From Sediminibacterium soli (lineage in GTDB: Bacteria; Bacteroidota; Bacteroidia; Chitinophagales; Chitinophagaceae), in contig NZ_JAACJR010000006.1 in the NCBI RefSeq assembly GCF_009939225.1, positions 248,001 through 312,000 of the forward strand: a stretch of 64,000 nt of DNA, in the 5' to 3' direction. Both the position numbers and the translations under genes were made by a program. The notes under the pieces were generated by a model that made no database searches, was not told the DNA's origin, and worked only from the letters and a program-made list of their open reading frames with translations. Below are positions 33,133 through 40,870 of this stretch, in pieces; the first letter of the stretch is position 1; each line of letters begins with the position of its first letter.

Positions 33133-34263
33133 ATGGAAACAATGACAAAAAACATACCTGCCGCTGCGGCGCAAACCGATTTTCTTCCCCTGCAGGGAAC
33201 CGATTATGTGGAGTTCTATGTAGGCAATGCCAAACAGGCTGCGCATTTTTACAAGAGCGCATTCGGTTTTCAAAGCCTGGCCTATGCCGGCCCCGAAACA
33301 GGGGTCAAAGACAGGGCCAGCTATGCCGTGTGCCAGAACAAACTCGTATTCGTATTCACCACGCCGTTAAGAAGCCAGAACCCCATTGCAGACCATATTT
33401 ACAAACACGGCGATGGTGTAAAAATGCTGGCGCTGCGCGTAGACGATGCCGCGGATGCCTGGCAGCAGACCACCAACCGCGGTGCAAAATCATACCTGGA
33501 ACCGGTAACCACCGGCGATGCAGACGGCGAAGTGACCATGAGCGGTATCCATACCTATGGCGATACCATACACCTGTTCATCGAAAGAAAAAACTACCAT
33601 GGCGCATTCCTGCCGGGTTACCGCGCATGGAAAACGGAATACAATCCCGCAGAGACCGGCCTGTTATATGTTGATCACTGCGTAGGCAATGTTGGCTGGA
33701 ACCAGATGAATCCCTGGGTGAATTTCTATGAAGAAGTGATGGGCTTCCGCAATATCCTGAGCTTTGACGACAAGGATATTTCCACCGAATACTCCGCACT
33801 GATGAGCAAAGTGATGAGCAACGGCAACGGGTTCGTGAAATTCCCGATCAATGAACCGGCCGAGGGAAAGAAAAAATCACAGGTGGAGGAATACCTCGAT
33901 TACTACGATGGCGAAGGCTGCCAGCATGTAGCCCTTGCCACGCACGATATAGTGAAAACCGTTAACGAGCTGCAGAGCAGGGGTGTGGAGTTCTTAAAAG
34001 TGCCGACCACCTATTACGACGACCTGCTCGACCGCGTTGGGCATATCGATGAAGACCTGGCGCCGCTGAAAGAACTGGGCATCCTGGTTGACCGCGACGA
34101 GGAGGGCTACTTATTACAGATTTTCACCAAGCCCGTGGAAGACCGGCCCACACTTTTTTTCGAGATCATCCAGCGCAAAGGTGCCAAGAGTTTTGGCAAG
34201 GGAAATTTTAAAGCGCTGTTCGAAGCCATTGAAAGAGAGCAGGAAAGCAGGGGAAATTTATAA
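33133..34263 (+). CDS. 4-hydroxyphenylpyruvate dioxygenase
   Basis: 376 residues. Converts 4-hydroxyphenylpyruvate to homogentisate in tyrosine and phenylalanine breakdown. Two vicinal-oxygen-chelate domains. The Fe(II) ligands are His182 (VDHCVGN), His265 (CQHVALATHD) and Glu344 (FFEIIQRKG). The C-terminal helix GKGNFKALFEAIE covers the active site as in known HPPDs. No homogentisate dioxygenase or fumarylacetoacetase follows, so the rest of the pathway must be elsewhere. It has a structured leader and a strong terminator. Confidence 0.95.
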   Translation: METMTKNIPAAAAQTDFLPLQGTDYVEFYVGNAKQAAHFYKSAFGFQSLAYAGPETGVKDRASYAVCQNKLVFVFTTPLRSQNPIADHIYKHGDGVKMLALRVDDAADAWQQTTNRGAKSYLEPVTTGDADGEVTMSGIHTYGDTIHLFIERKNYHGAFLPGYRAWKTEYNPAETGLLYVDHCVGNVGWNQMNPWVNFYEEVMGFRNILSFDDKDISTEYSALMSKVMSNGNGFVKFPINEPAEGKKKSQVEEYLDYYDGEGCQHVALATHDIVKTVNELQSRGVEFLKVPTTYYDDLLDRVGHIDEDLAPLKELGILVDRDEEGYLLQIFTKPVEDRPTLFFEIIQRKGAKSFGKGNFKALFEAIEREQESRGNL

Positions 34264-34283
34264 GCCCGAAGGGTGCTGATCAA

Positions 34284-34329
34284 CGGTCAATAACCATAAC
34301 CGCCGGCCAGGGTTATTGACCGTTTTTTT
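34284..34329 (+). terminator. Terminator of the HPPD gene
   Basis: Stem CGGTCAATAACC (34284-34295) pairs with 34311-34322, 12 bp, followed by seven T. Starts 20 bp after the HPPD stop. Confidence 0.92.
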
Positions 34330-34449
34330 GTGTGGCTGGCAAGAACTCCAAGGGCTGCTGCACCCGCAGCCTTCTCCCGGTTCGCTGTCCGGTACCTGCC
34401 GGGAGCTCCTGTCTGCCGGCCGGTTGCCACAATTTTCTCTGTTCTTCAA

Positions 34450-34502
34450 CGTTAATTTAACGAACCCCGGGGTTTCCGGGAGTGAACATTCCTTTATTTT
34501 TG
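34450..34502 (+). promoter_or_regulatory. Promoter with adjacent palindromes, L,D-transpeptidase gene
   Basis: Two touching palindromes, CGTTAATTTAACG (34450-34462) and AACCCCGGGGTT (34463-34474), precede TTTC (34473-34476) and TATTTTTG (34495-34502). The second palindrome overlaps the -33 element, so a repressor site is plausible. The ATG at 34508 is only five nt after the -7 box. Confidence 0.5.
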
Positions 34503-34507
34503 AGACC

Positions 34508-35257
34508 ATGAAGCGCATTGTAATTACCCTTTTCCTGCTGGTATGTGGCGTAGTATCCTTCGCACAGTCTTCTGCTTTTATGAGTCAGCGCCTCAGCGCC
34601 AAGCTCAGTAATGTGATGCGTATGCGGGAAGATACCCTGCGCAAGGAACTGGCGGTAATGGGTATCGGCTGGCCCCTGAAACAGATTTATATCCGCAGCT
34701 TCAAATACGACAGCCAGCTCGAGGTATGGGTGCGCGGTGGCAGGAATGATGCATTCAAATTATTCCGGACTTACAAGGTATGCGCATTGTCCGGCGCACT
34801 CGGCCCCAAAAGAATCGAAGGCGATTACCAGGTGCCGGAGGGTTTTTATTATATCAACGAATTCAAACCCAACAGCACTTATAACATGGCACTGGGCATC
34901 AATTACCCCAATGCATCCGACAGGCTGCTGAGCGATTCCATCAAACCCGGTAACGATATCTATATTCACGGCAGCTGTGTTACCGTAGGCTGCATACCGC
35001 TGCGCGACCAGATAGAGGAACTGTACCTGCTGGCATCGTATGCGCACGACCAGGGACAGGATTTTATTCCCGTGCATATTTTCCCCATCCGTTATAATGT
35101 TGAAAAAAGCAAGGAAATACTTGCCAAGTCCACCAGGGAAGACGCCGAGTACCAGAAGTTTTCCGGGCGCCTGAAAGAGATGTTCGATTATTTTGAACAG
35201 CACCGGAAAATTCCGCTGGTTACCGTGAACCGCAAAGGCGAGTATATCCTGATGTAA
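34508..35257 (+). CDS. L,D-transpeptidase (YkuD/YafK type), exported
   Basis: 249 residues from ATG 34508. The longer upstream frame overlaps the promoter and terminator. Signal peptide 1-20 (ending FAQ). YkuD catalytic motif IHGSCVTVGCIPL with His154 and Cys162, the nucleophile. The placement of the motif in a YafK-like protein with a long helical C-terminus (SKEILAKSTREDAEYQKFSGRLKEMFDYF) is typical. Enzymes of this type make or cut 3-3 crosslinks or anchor proteins in peptidoglycan. The promoter has operator-like palindromes and the message may be leaderless. Confidence 0.9.
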   Translation: MKRIVITLFLLVCGVVSFAQSSAFMSQRLSAKLSNVMRMREDTLRKELAVMGIGWPLKQIYIRSFKYDSQLEVWVRGGRNDAFKLFRTYKVCALSGALGPKRIEGDYQVPEGFYYINEFKPNSTYNMALGINYPNASDRLLSDSIKPGNDIYIHGSCVTVGCIPLRDQIEELYLLASYAHDQGQDFIPVHIFPIRYNVEKSKEILAKSTREDAEYQKFSGRLKEMFDYFEQHRKIPLVTVNRKGEYILM

Positions 35258-35284
35258 GATTTTTCAGCGTTGTTCCGCTGCGTG

Positions 35285-36532
35285 TCACCGGTACAATGCC
35301 TGCACCGTTTCCTTTGTACGCTGGCTCAGCACGATCTCTTTGTCTTTTGTCAGGGATTCAAACACTTCCGTATTGTAATGCCGGATGGTGAGCAGGCTCA
35401 GCTGTTTTTCGAGATTCACATCAAACACCTGGCTGGCCTCTGTTGCCAGCTGGTTTACTTTGTCGGAACGGTCATCCAGGCAAACCTGCACGCTGATGGC
35501 ACCGGATTGTATCAGGTTGGGTTTGATCTTCACTTTTGCAAACAGTTCATACAGCCGGCTCATCAGTTGCTCGCCCACAAATGAAAAATCCTTGCTGTGC
35601 AGGTGCAGCAGGGCCTGGTTTTCCTTGATCACGATGATGGGCGGCAGCGTTTTGCTGTTTTTGTGATGTATCACCGTTCCCGACAGGGAGGGATCGAGAA
35701 AACATTTTACAAAAAGCGGGATTTTTTTATTCTGTAAGGGCTTGATGGTTTTTGGATGGATCACCTGGGCACCGTAATAAGCCATCTCGATCACTTCGGT
35801 AAAACTCAGTTCGGTGATCAGCTGCGCCGAAGGGAATAATTTAGGGTCGGCATTCATAACACCTTCCACATCTTTCCAGATGGTAAGACTCCCTGCATCG
35901 AGTATATGTGCAAAGATCGCGGCCGTATAATCGCTGCCTTCCCTGCCCAGCGTAGTGCTTTCATTGTCATCGGTGGAGCCGATAAAACCCTGTGTAAGGT
36001 ACATGCGGTCGTTACGGATGGTGCCGGTTATCCTTTCGGAGGTAACAGGCCAGTCGATGCCGGCATCACGGAAATTGTTATCCGTTCTTACCAGGTCGCG
36101 TACATCGAGCCATTCGTTGGCGGTGCCTGCTTCATTGAGGTAATGACTGATGATACAGGTGCTCAGGAGCTCACCCACACAAACGATCTGGTCGTAGTAA
36201 TAATCGTATTCACGAACCGGTTTATCGTGCAGCAGCCATTCGATCTCGGTAAAGAAGTCGGTCAGTTGCGCAAGACAGGCATTGAAACCGGTTACCAGCA
36301 GGTATTTGGCGGTGGTGATATGGTGCTGTTTCACCGTTTCAAACAAACCCAGCGCTTCTTCTTTTTTCCCCTCGTAAAAAGTCTCCGCAACCTTCTCCAG
36401 CGCGTTGGTGGTTTTTCCCATGGCCGAGATGATCACCACCAGCGGGTCCTTTTCCTGCTGAAGGATGGCTGCCAGGTTTTTTATTCTTTCCACGTTGTTC
36501 ACGCTGGCGCCGCCGAATTTAAACACTTTCAT
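35285..36532 (-). CDS. Aspartate kinase, monofunctional
   Basis: 415 residues. First step from aspartate to lysine, threonine, methionine and diaminopimelate. N-terminal KFGGASV (KFGGTSV in many enzymes), catalytic region with LGREGSDYTAAIFAHIL and VWKDVEGVMNADP, then two short ACT domains at about 290-415 that would bind an inhibiting amino acid. No fused homoserine dehydrogenase. The start is ATG 36532. The leader contains an inverted repeat overlapping the -7 box. Confidence 0.93.
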   Translation of the reverse strand: MKVFKFGGASVNNVERIKNLAAILQQEKDPLVVIISAMGKTTNALEKVAETFYEGKKEEALGLFETVKQHHITTAKYLLVTGFNACLAQLTDFFTEIEWLLHDKPVREYDYYYDQIVCVGELLSTCIISHYLNEAGTANEWLDVRDLVRTDNNFRDAGIDWPVTSERITGTIRNDRMYLTQGFIGSTDDNESTTLGREGSDYTAAIFAHILDAGSLTIWKDVEGVMNADPKLFPSAQLITELSFTEVIEMAYYGAQVIHPKTIKPLQNKKIPLFVKCFLDPSLSGTVIHHKNSKTLPPIIVIKENQALLHLHSKDFSFVGEQLMSRLYELFAKVKIKPNLIQSGAISVQVCLDDRSDKVNQLATEASQVFDVNLEKQLSLLTIRHYNTEVFESLTKDKEIVLSQRTKETVQALYR

Positions 36533-36545
36533 GCCTGCTTGCTTT

Positions 36546-36566
36546 ACTTAGCGGGCAAAGCTAAGT
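36546..36566 (-). promoter_or_regulatory. Inverted repeat over the aspartate kinase promoter
   Basis: ACTTAGC (36546-36552) and GCTAAGT (36560-36566) form a 7-bp inverted repeat with a 7-nt gap. The minus-strand TAGCTTTG -7 box (36556-36563) lies within it. It may be an operator or a leader hairpin. Confidence 0.45.
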
Positions 36567-36724
36567 GTTAATTGGTTAGTAGAGAATGGCACTGAATAGT
36601 GGCGGGATCGTTTTCTTGTTCGGGTTCTTTTAAGAAACGGGGCTGTTAACTTTTTACCGGGGGATGTGTTCCTGGGACCGGCTTTTCGAGACTGGTATAA
36701 TTGTTGCCTCATCTTCTTAAAAAA

Positions 36725-37234
36725 ATGCAGAAAACTTATATGGTTCTGATAGGCCTGGTTGGAATGGTGTTGTTATCCTGCGGCAAACCCACTGCGCCGT
36801 CTGCTTCCAGAACCGCTTCCCGGGCCCCGGAGCGGCCCGCAGCCGCCTCAACAACCAATATGGAGGCGTCCATACTTTCTTATATCAATGCGTACCGTCG
36901 CTCAAAAGGACTGCCCAACCTGCAAACAAGCGGCGCCGCCGAGCAGCAGGCAGAACTGCATAGCCGCAATATGGCCACCGGTCGCACTTCGTTTGGTCAC
37001 GACGGGTTTCAGCAAAGGGTAAAAAATATTGCCGCCGCGCTTGGCTTTGTATCGGCCTCGGCCGAGAATGTTGCCTATGGCAGCCGTACAGCCCGGCAGG
37101 TGGTGGATGGCTGGCTCAACAGCTCGGGTCACCGCAGAAACATAGAAGGCAATTACAACCTTACCGGCATCGGTGTGTCCGCCGACCGCAATGGCGTACT
37201 GTATTTCACACAGCTATTTGTAAGGAAAGGGTAG
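36725..37234 (+). CDS. CAP/SCP-domain lipoprotein
   Basis: 169 residues from ATG 36725 (MQKTYMV). An ATG at 36701 is in frame but has a poorer signal. Lipoprotein signal with lipobox LLSC (Cys at about 19) followed by a Ser/Ala/Pro-rich linker. The CAP domain covers about 45-165 (ILSYINAYRRSKGLPNL, HSRNMATGRTSFGHDGF, SAENVAYG, GWLNSSGHRRNIEG), with the His and Glu that bind metal in CAP proteins. Role unknown. Probably envelope-associated. A TATAATTG box lies at 36696-36703. Divergent from aspartate kinase. Confidence 0.87.
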   Translation: MQKTYMVLIGLVGMVLLSCGKPTAPSASRTASRAPERPAAASTTNMEASILSYINAYRRSKGLPNLQTSGAAEQQAELHSRNMATGRTSFGHDGFQQRVKNIAAALGFVSASAENVAYGSRTARQVVDGWLNSSGHRRNIEGNYNLTGIGVSADRNGVLYFTQLFVRKG

Positions 37235-37380
37235 GGCGCTTTGGTATGCCGCGTACCCAACGCTGTTTGAAAAAGTCGGATCGGGAATGGCTGCTGCATA
37301 ATCCGTTCGCAGCTGTTTGCAGGGTGCAGGCACCGGTTCCGGTCCTCCGTCCCCGATTCGCAAACTACCTGCCCAACCCC

Positions 37381-37388
37381 TACCTTTG
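37381..37388 (+). promoter_or_regulatory. TACCTTTG -7 box for fbp
   Basis: TACCTTTG 14 nt before the fbp ATG (37403). Confidence 0.4.
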
Positions 37389-37402
37389 GTTAAAAGCTCC
37401 CT

Positions 37403-38413
37403 ATGGCGATCAATCGCAGCGTTCTTACACTGGATGAATTTACCCTTGCACAGTTAAGACAGTTTCCTACGGCTACCGGAGAACTCAGCCGTTTGCTGCG
37501 CGATATGGCGCTTGCAGCCAAGCGTGTGAATGTGGAAGTGAACAAGGCCGGCCTGGTGGATATACTCGGTGATGCCGGTTCCGTGAATGTGCAGGGAGAA
37601 GATGTGAAGAAGCTCGATATTTTTGCCAACAACCAGTTCATGGGGGTGCTGAAACACGGCATCAGCTGCGCGGGCATCGGCAGCGAGGAGATGGATGATT
37701 TTGTGGTGTTCGACGATGAAGTGAGCAACCAGAGCAAATACGTGGTACTGTTCGATCCGCTGGATGGCAGCGGCAATATTGATGTCAACGTATCGATCGG
37801 CACCATTTTCAGCGTATACAGGCGGGTAAGCGAGCTGGGAAAACCCTGCACACAGGAAGATTTTTTACAGCCCGGCAACAAACAGGTGGCGGCGGGATAT
37901 GTTGTATACGGTTCAAGCACCATGCTGGTGTATGCCACCAGGAGGGGCGTGAACGGTTTTACGCTCGACCCCTCCATCGGTGAGTTCACACTCAGCCACC
38001 CCGATATCAAATGCCCGGAAGCCGGTAAGTTTTATTCTGTGAACCACGGTAATTTTTTCCAGTACGACGAATCGGTGCGCAAATACATCGATGCCTGCCA
38101 GCGCAAAACAAAAGACGCCGGGGGGCCATATACGCAAAGGTATATCGGCAGCATGGTGGCCGATGTGCACCGGAACCTGATCAAGGGCGGTATTTTTATG
38201 TATCCCGGTACGATTGAAAAACCCGGGGGCAAACTGCGTCTGCTCTATGAAGCCAATCCTTTTGCCTTTATTGTAGGTGTGGCCGGCGGACTTGCCACCA
38301 ACGGCAAACAGCGGATACTGGACGTACAGCCTGCATCGCTGCACCAGCGCACGCCTTTGTTCATCGGCAGTAAAAAAATGATGGAAGAACTGGAAACTTA
38401 TATGAAAGCCTGA
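37403..38413 (+). CDS. fbp: Fructose-1,6-bisphosphatase, class I
   Basis: 336 residues. Removes phosphate from fructose-1,6-bisphosphate in gluconeogenesis. Metal-binding DPLDGSGNIDVN (around 112-123) and the signature KLRLLYEANPFAFI near 275 are typical. Size matches the bacterial class I enzyme. First gene of a plus-strand run of five (fbp, hypothetical, ABC ATPase, bstA-like, nudix). Confidence 0.96.
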   Translation: MAINRSVLTLDEFTLAQLRQFPTATGELSRLLRDMALAAKRVNVEVNKAGLVDILGDAGSVNVQGEDVKKLDIFANNQFMGVLKHGISCAGIGSEEMDDFVVFDDEVSNQSKYVVLFDPLDGSGNIDVNVSIGTIFSVYRRVSELGKPCTQEDFLQPGNKQVAAGYVVYGSSTMLVYATRRGVNGFTLDPSIGEFTLSHPDIKCPEAGKFYSVNHGNFFQYDESVRKYIDACQRKTKDAGGPYTQRYIGSMVADVHRNLIKGGIFMYPGTIEKPGGKLRLLYEANPFAFIVGVAGGLATNGKQRILDVQPASLHQRTPLFIGSKKMMEELETYMKA

Positions 38414-38458
38414 TCTTTGGAAAAGAGAACACCCATGACTGCAGCAAACCACGGCCGG

Positions 38459-38938
38459 ATGAAAAATGTTTTACTGTTACTGTTAACCTGCTTCTGGGCG
38501 TATACCGCGGGAGCGCAACAACGGATCGATACCAGGAAAATGAGTTTTATCCCCGGGCTCAAACCGAATAATATACTGTATAACGATACGCTGTACATGG
38601 GCAGCAGGCAGTTTATGTCGCTTTTTTACCGCACGCGCGACCAGGAGATCATTTATTATTACCGGAAGCACCAGTCGAACAAGATCGCAGGCAATATTCT
38701 TGGTGTAACAGGTACGCTGGCAACGCTGGTTGGTCTTGCCATCGTATCCGATAACAGCGGCACGGGATGGGCGCTTGCGGGTGCGGGTTTTGCCTCCACA
38801 CTGGCGGGCGGGTACCTGCTGGTGCGGGGGCAGCAGAACCTGCAGACCGCCGTGATCCTTTTCAATAACAAATACAATAACGCAACGCTGAACCTGGGTC
38901 TGGGTGAAAAGCGTGCGGGGTTAACCTTTAATTTCTGA
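38459..38938 (+). CDS. Secreted or membrane-linked hypothetical protein
   Basis: 159 residues from ATG 38459, chosen because it opens a clear signal peptide (NVLLLLLTCFWAYTAGAQ). An in-frame ATG at 38435 has a better purine-rich upstream sequence and cannot be excluded. After a polar region (about 20-75) come two hydrophobic stretches (NILGVTGTLATLVGLAIV and GWALAGAGFASTLAGGYLLV) and a C-terminal strand NATLNLGLGEKRAGLTFNF. I do not recognise the family. It is 2 bp before the ABC ATPase gene. Confidence 0.65.
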   Translation: MKNVLLLLLTCFWAYTAGAQQRIDTRKMSFIPGLKPNNILYNDTLYMGSRQFMSLFYRTRDQEIIYYYRKHQSNKIAGNILGVTGTLATLVGLAIVSDNSGTGWALAGAGFASTLAGGYLLVRGQQNLQTAVILFNNKYNNATLNLGLGEKRAGLTFNF

Positions 38939-38940
38939 TC

Positions 38941-39702
38941 ATGAAAAACACCATCATACAGGTCAGGGATCTTCACAAAAAATACGGCGACTTTGAAGCG
39001 GTCAAAGGGATCAGTTTTGAAGTGTACGAGGGGGAGATCTTCGGTTTACTGGGGCCTAACGGCGCGGGCAAATCGACCACACTCGAGATCATTGAAACGC
39101 TGCGGGAGAAAACCAGCGGCGAAGTGTATGTGAACGGCATCAACCTTGATGAATCGCCCAACGAAATCAAAAAGATCATAGGCGTGCAGCTGCAGACATC
39201 GGGTTATTACCCCGGACTTAACCTTACGGAACTGATCGTACTGTTCGCGGGTCTGTATAACGAAACCATCGAACCGCTGGAACTGCTGGATAAAGTAAAC
39301 CTGCGGGACAAGGCAAAAGCCAAATACAAGGAGCTGAGCGGCGGACAGAAACAGCGTTTTTCCATTGCCACCACGCTGATCAACCGGCCCAGGATCATTT
39401 TCCTGGACGAGCCTACCACCGGGCTTGATCCGCAGGCGAGAAGGAACCTGTGGGACCTGATCCGGAATATCCGCAACCAGGGGACCACCGTGATCATCAC
39501 CACGCATTATATGGACGAAGCGGAAGTGCTGTGCGACAGGGTGGCGATCGTAGACAGCGGTAATGTGATCGCGATCAATACCCCAGATAAACTGATCGAC
39601 GACCTGGTGGCCAGTGGGTTTGAAAAACCAAGAGAAGTGAAACAGGCCAACCTGGAAGATGTGTTCATTCACCTGACAGGAAAACACCTGCGGGAGGAAT
39701 AA
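38941..39702 (+). CDS. ABC transporter ATP-binding protein without adjacent permease
   Basis: 253 residues. Walker A GPNGAGKST (39-47), signature ELSGGQKQR (about 133), Walker B RIIFLDEPTTGLDP and H-loop TTHYMDE. Its sequence and the YMDEAEVLCDRVAIVDSGNVIA ending resemble the ATPases of ABC-2 type exporters. They normally pair with an integral membrane subunit, but no permease gene is next to it. The upstream hypothetical with two hydrophobic stretches might take that place. Part of the fbp run. Confidence 0.9.
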   Translation: MKNTIIQVRDLHKKYGDFEAVKGISFEVYEGEIFGLLGPNGAGKSTTLEIIETLREKTSGEVYVNGINLDESPNEIKKIIGVQLQTSGYYPGLNLTELIVLFAGLYNETIEPLELLDKVNLRDKAKAKYKELSGGQKQRFSIATTLINRPRIIFLDEPTTGLDPQARRNLWDLIRNIRNQGTTVIITTHYMDEAEVLCDRVAIVDSGNVIAINTPDKLIDDLVASGFEKPREVKQANLEDVFIHLTGKHLREE

Positions 39703-39739
39703 GGTTACCTGATTCTTCAATTTTTTAACCGGCACCCAT

Positions 39740-40267
39740 ATGAACAACGATCCACGCTACCCCATCGGCAAATACCAGCCCCAGCCGTTTTCGCAGCAGC
39801 AGAAAGAAAAATGGCTGGCAGATATCAGGTTCCTTCCCGAGGAACTGGAGCGGGCAACGCTAAATCTTGATGAAGCGCAGCTTAATACCCCTTACCGCGA
39901 GGGCGGCTGGATGCTGAAACAGGTGGTGCACCATGTTGCGGACAGCCATATGAATGCTTTTGTACGCTTCAGGCTGGGATTGACAGAGGACAACCCTACG
40001 ATCAAACCCTACGATGAAAGCGCCTGGGCAAAGCTGGCCGATATCGATACCGTACCCATTAATGTATCGCTTACCTTACTGCATGCATTGCATAACCGCT
40101 GGTATCAGACCATTGCCGGTCTCGACGATGCGGCATGGGAGAGAACCGTAGTACACCCCGAACACGGACGCACCATGTCGTTATGGTTTTTGCTGGGTAT
40201 GTATGCCTGGCATGGCAGGCACCATACGGCGCATATTACTTCACTGCGCGAAAGCAGGGGCTGGTAA
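39740..40267 (+). CDS. YfiT/BstA-type DinB-fold putative metal-dependent thiol transferase
   Basis: 175 residues of the DinB four-helix-bundle superfamily. Family features: YPIGKYQPQPF at the start, the metal-ligand histidines in KQVVHHVADSHMNAF and WHGRHHTAHI, and RFRLGLTEDNPTI. Members of this group are known as bacillithiol S-transferases in Firmicutes. Many Bacteroidota also make bacillithiol, so a detoxifying role is plausible but not proven. Its stop overlaps the ATG of the nudix gene by one base (TAATG). Confidence 0.88.
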   Translation: MNNDPRYPIGKYQPQPFSQQQKEKWLADIRFLPEELERATLNLDEAQLNTPYREGGWMLKQVVHHVADSHMNAFVRFRLGLTEDNPTIKPYDESAWAKLADIDTVPINVSLTLLHALHNRWYQTIAGLDDAAWERTVVHPEHGRTMSLWFLLGMYAWHGRHHTAHITSLRESRGW

Positions 40268-40830
40268 TGGAAAGAGACATGACATGGAAGACGCTTTCTT
40301 CCCGGCAACTGTTCAGCGAAACCTGGATGAATGTAAGGGCGGATACCTGCGAGAAGCCCGACGGCAGTATCGTATCCCCGTATTATGTGTATGAGTTCCC
40401 CGAATGGGTCACAGCCCTGGCCATTACAAAAGACGGGCAGGTGATACTGGAAAGACAATACCGTCACGCGCTGGGCCGCACCGATCTTGAATTACCCGGA
40501 GGCTGTGTGGATCGTACCGATGCTTCTTTCGAAGCCGCTGTTGCGCGGGAACTGCTGGAAGAAACCGGGTTTCGTTTTGAGCGGTTTGTGTTCCTGGGAC
40601 AAACATCCGCCAACCCTTCCACCAATACCAACCTGATGCATATGTACCTGGCCACCGGCGGCGAAAAAGTGCAGGAGCAGGAACTGGATGCCGGCGAAGA
40701 CATAGACATCGTACTGGTGAGTATGGACGAACTGGTGGAACTGTTCCGCAAACAGCAATTTATCCAGTCGATGCATATGGTGGCCATCAGCCTGGCCCTG
40801 CAGCATCTGGGGCGGATACATATTCAATAA
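40267..40830 (+). CDS. NUDIX hydrolase, ADP-sugar-pyrophosphatase-like, with altered Nudix box
   Basis: 187 residues from ATG 40267. An upstream open frame overlaps the bstA-like gene. The Nudix box reads GGCVDRTDASFEAAVARELLEETGF. The metal-binding REL-EE-G part is intact, but one residue is inserted and the first glutamate is replaced by Asp (x5-D-x8-R instead of x5-E-x7-R). Overall it resembles ADP-ribose/ADP-sugar pyrophosphatases (VTALAITKDGQVILERQYRHALGR). Substrate not certain. Coupled to the bstA-like gene. Confidence 0.87.
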   Translation: MERDMTWKTLSSRQLFSETWMNVRADTCEKPDGSIVSPYYVYEFPEWVTALAITKDGQVILERQYRHALGRTDLELPGGCVDRTDASFEAAVARELLEETGFRFERFVFLGQTSANPSTNTNLMHMYLATGGEKVQEQELDAGEDIDIVLVSMDELVELFRKQQFIQSMHMVAISLALQHLGRIHIQ

Positions 40831-40870
40831 GCCGGTATGCTGTGTTCAAACCGGCAATCAGCATCAGCCT

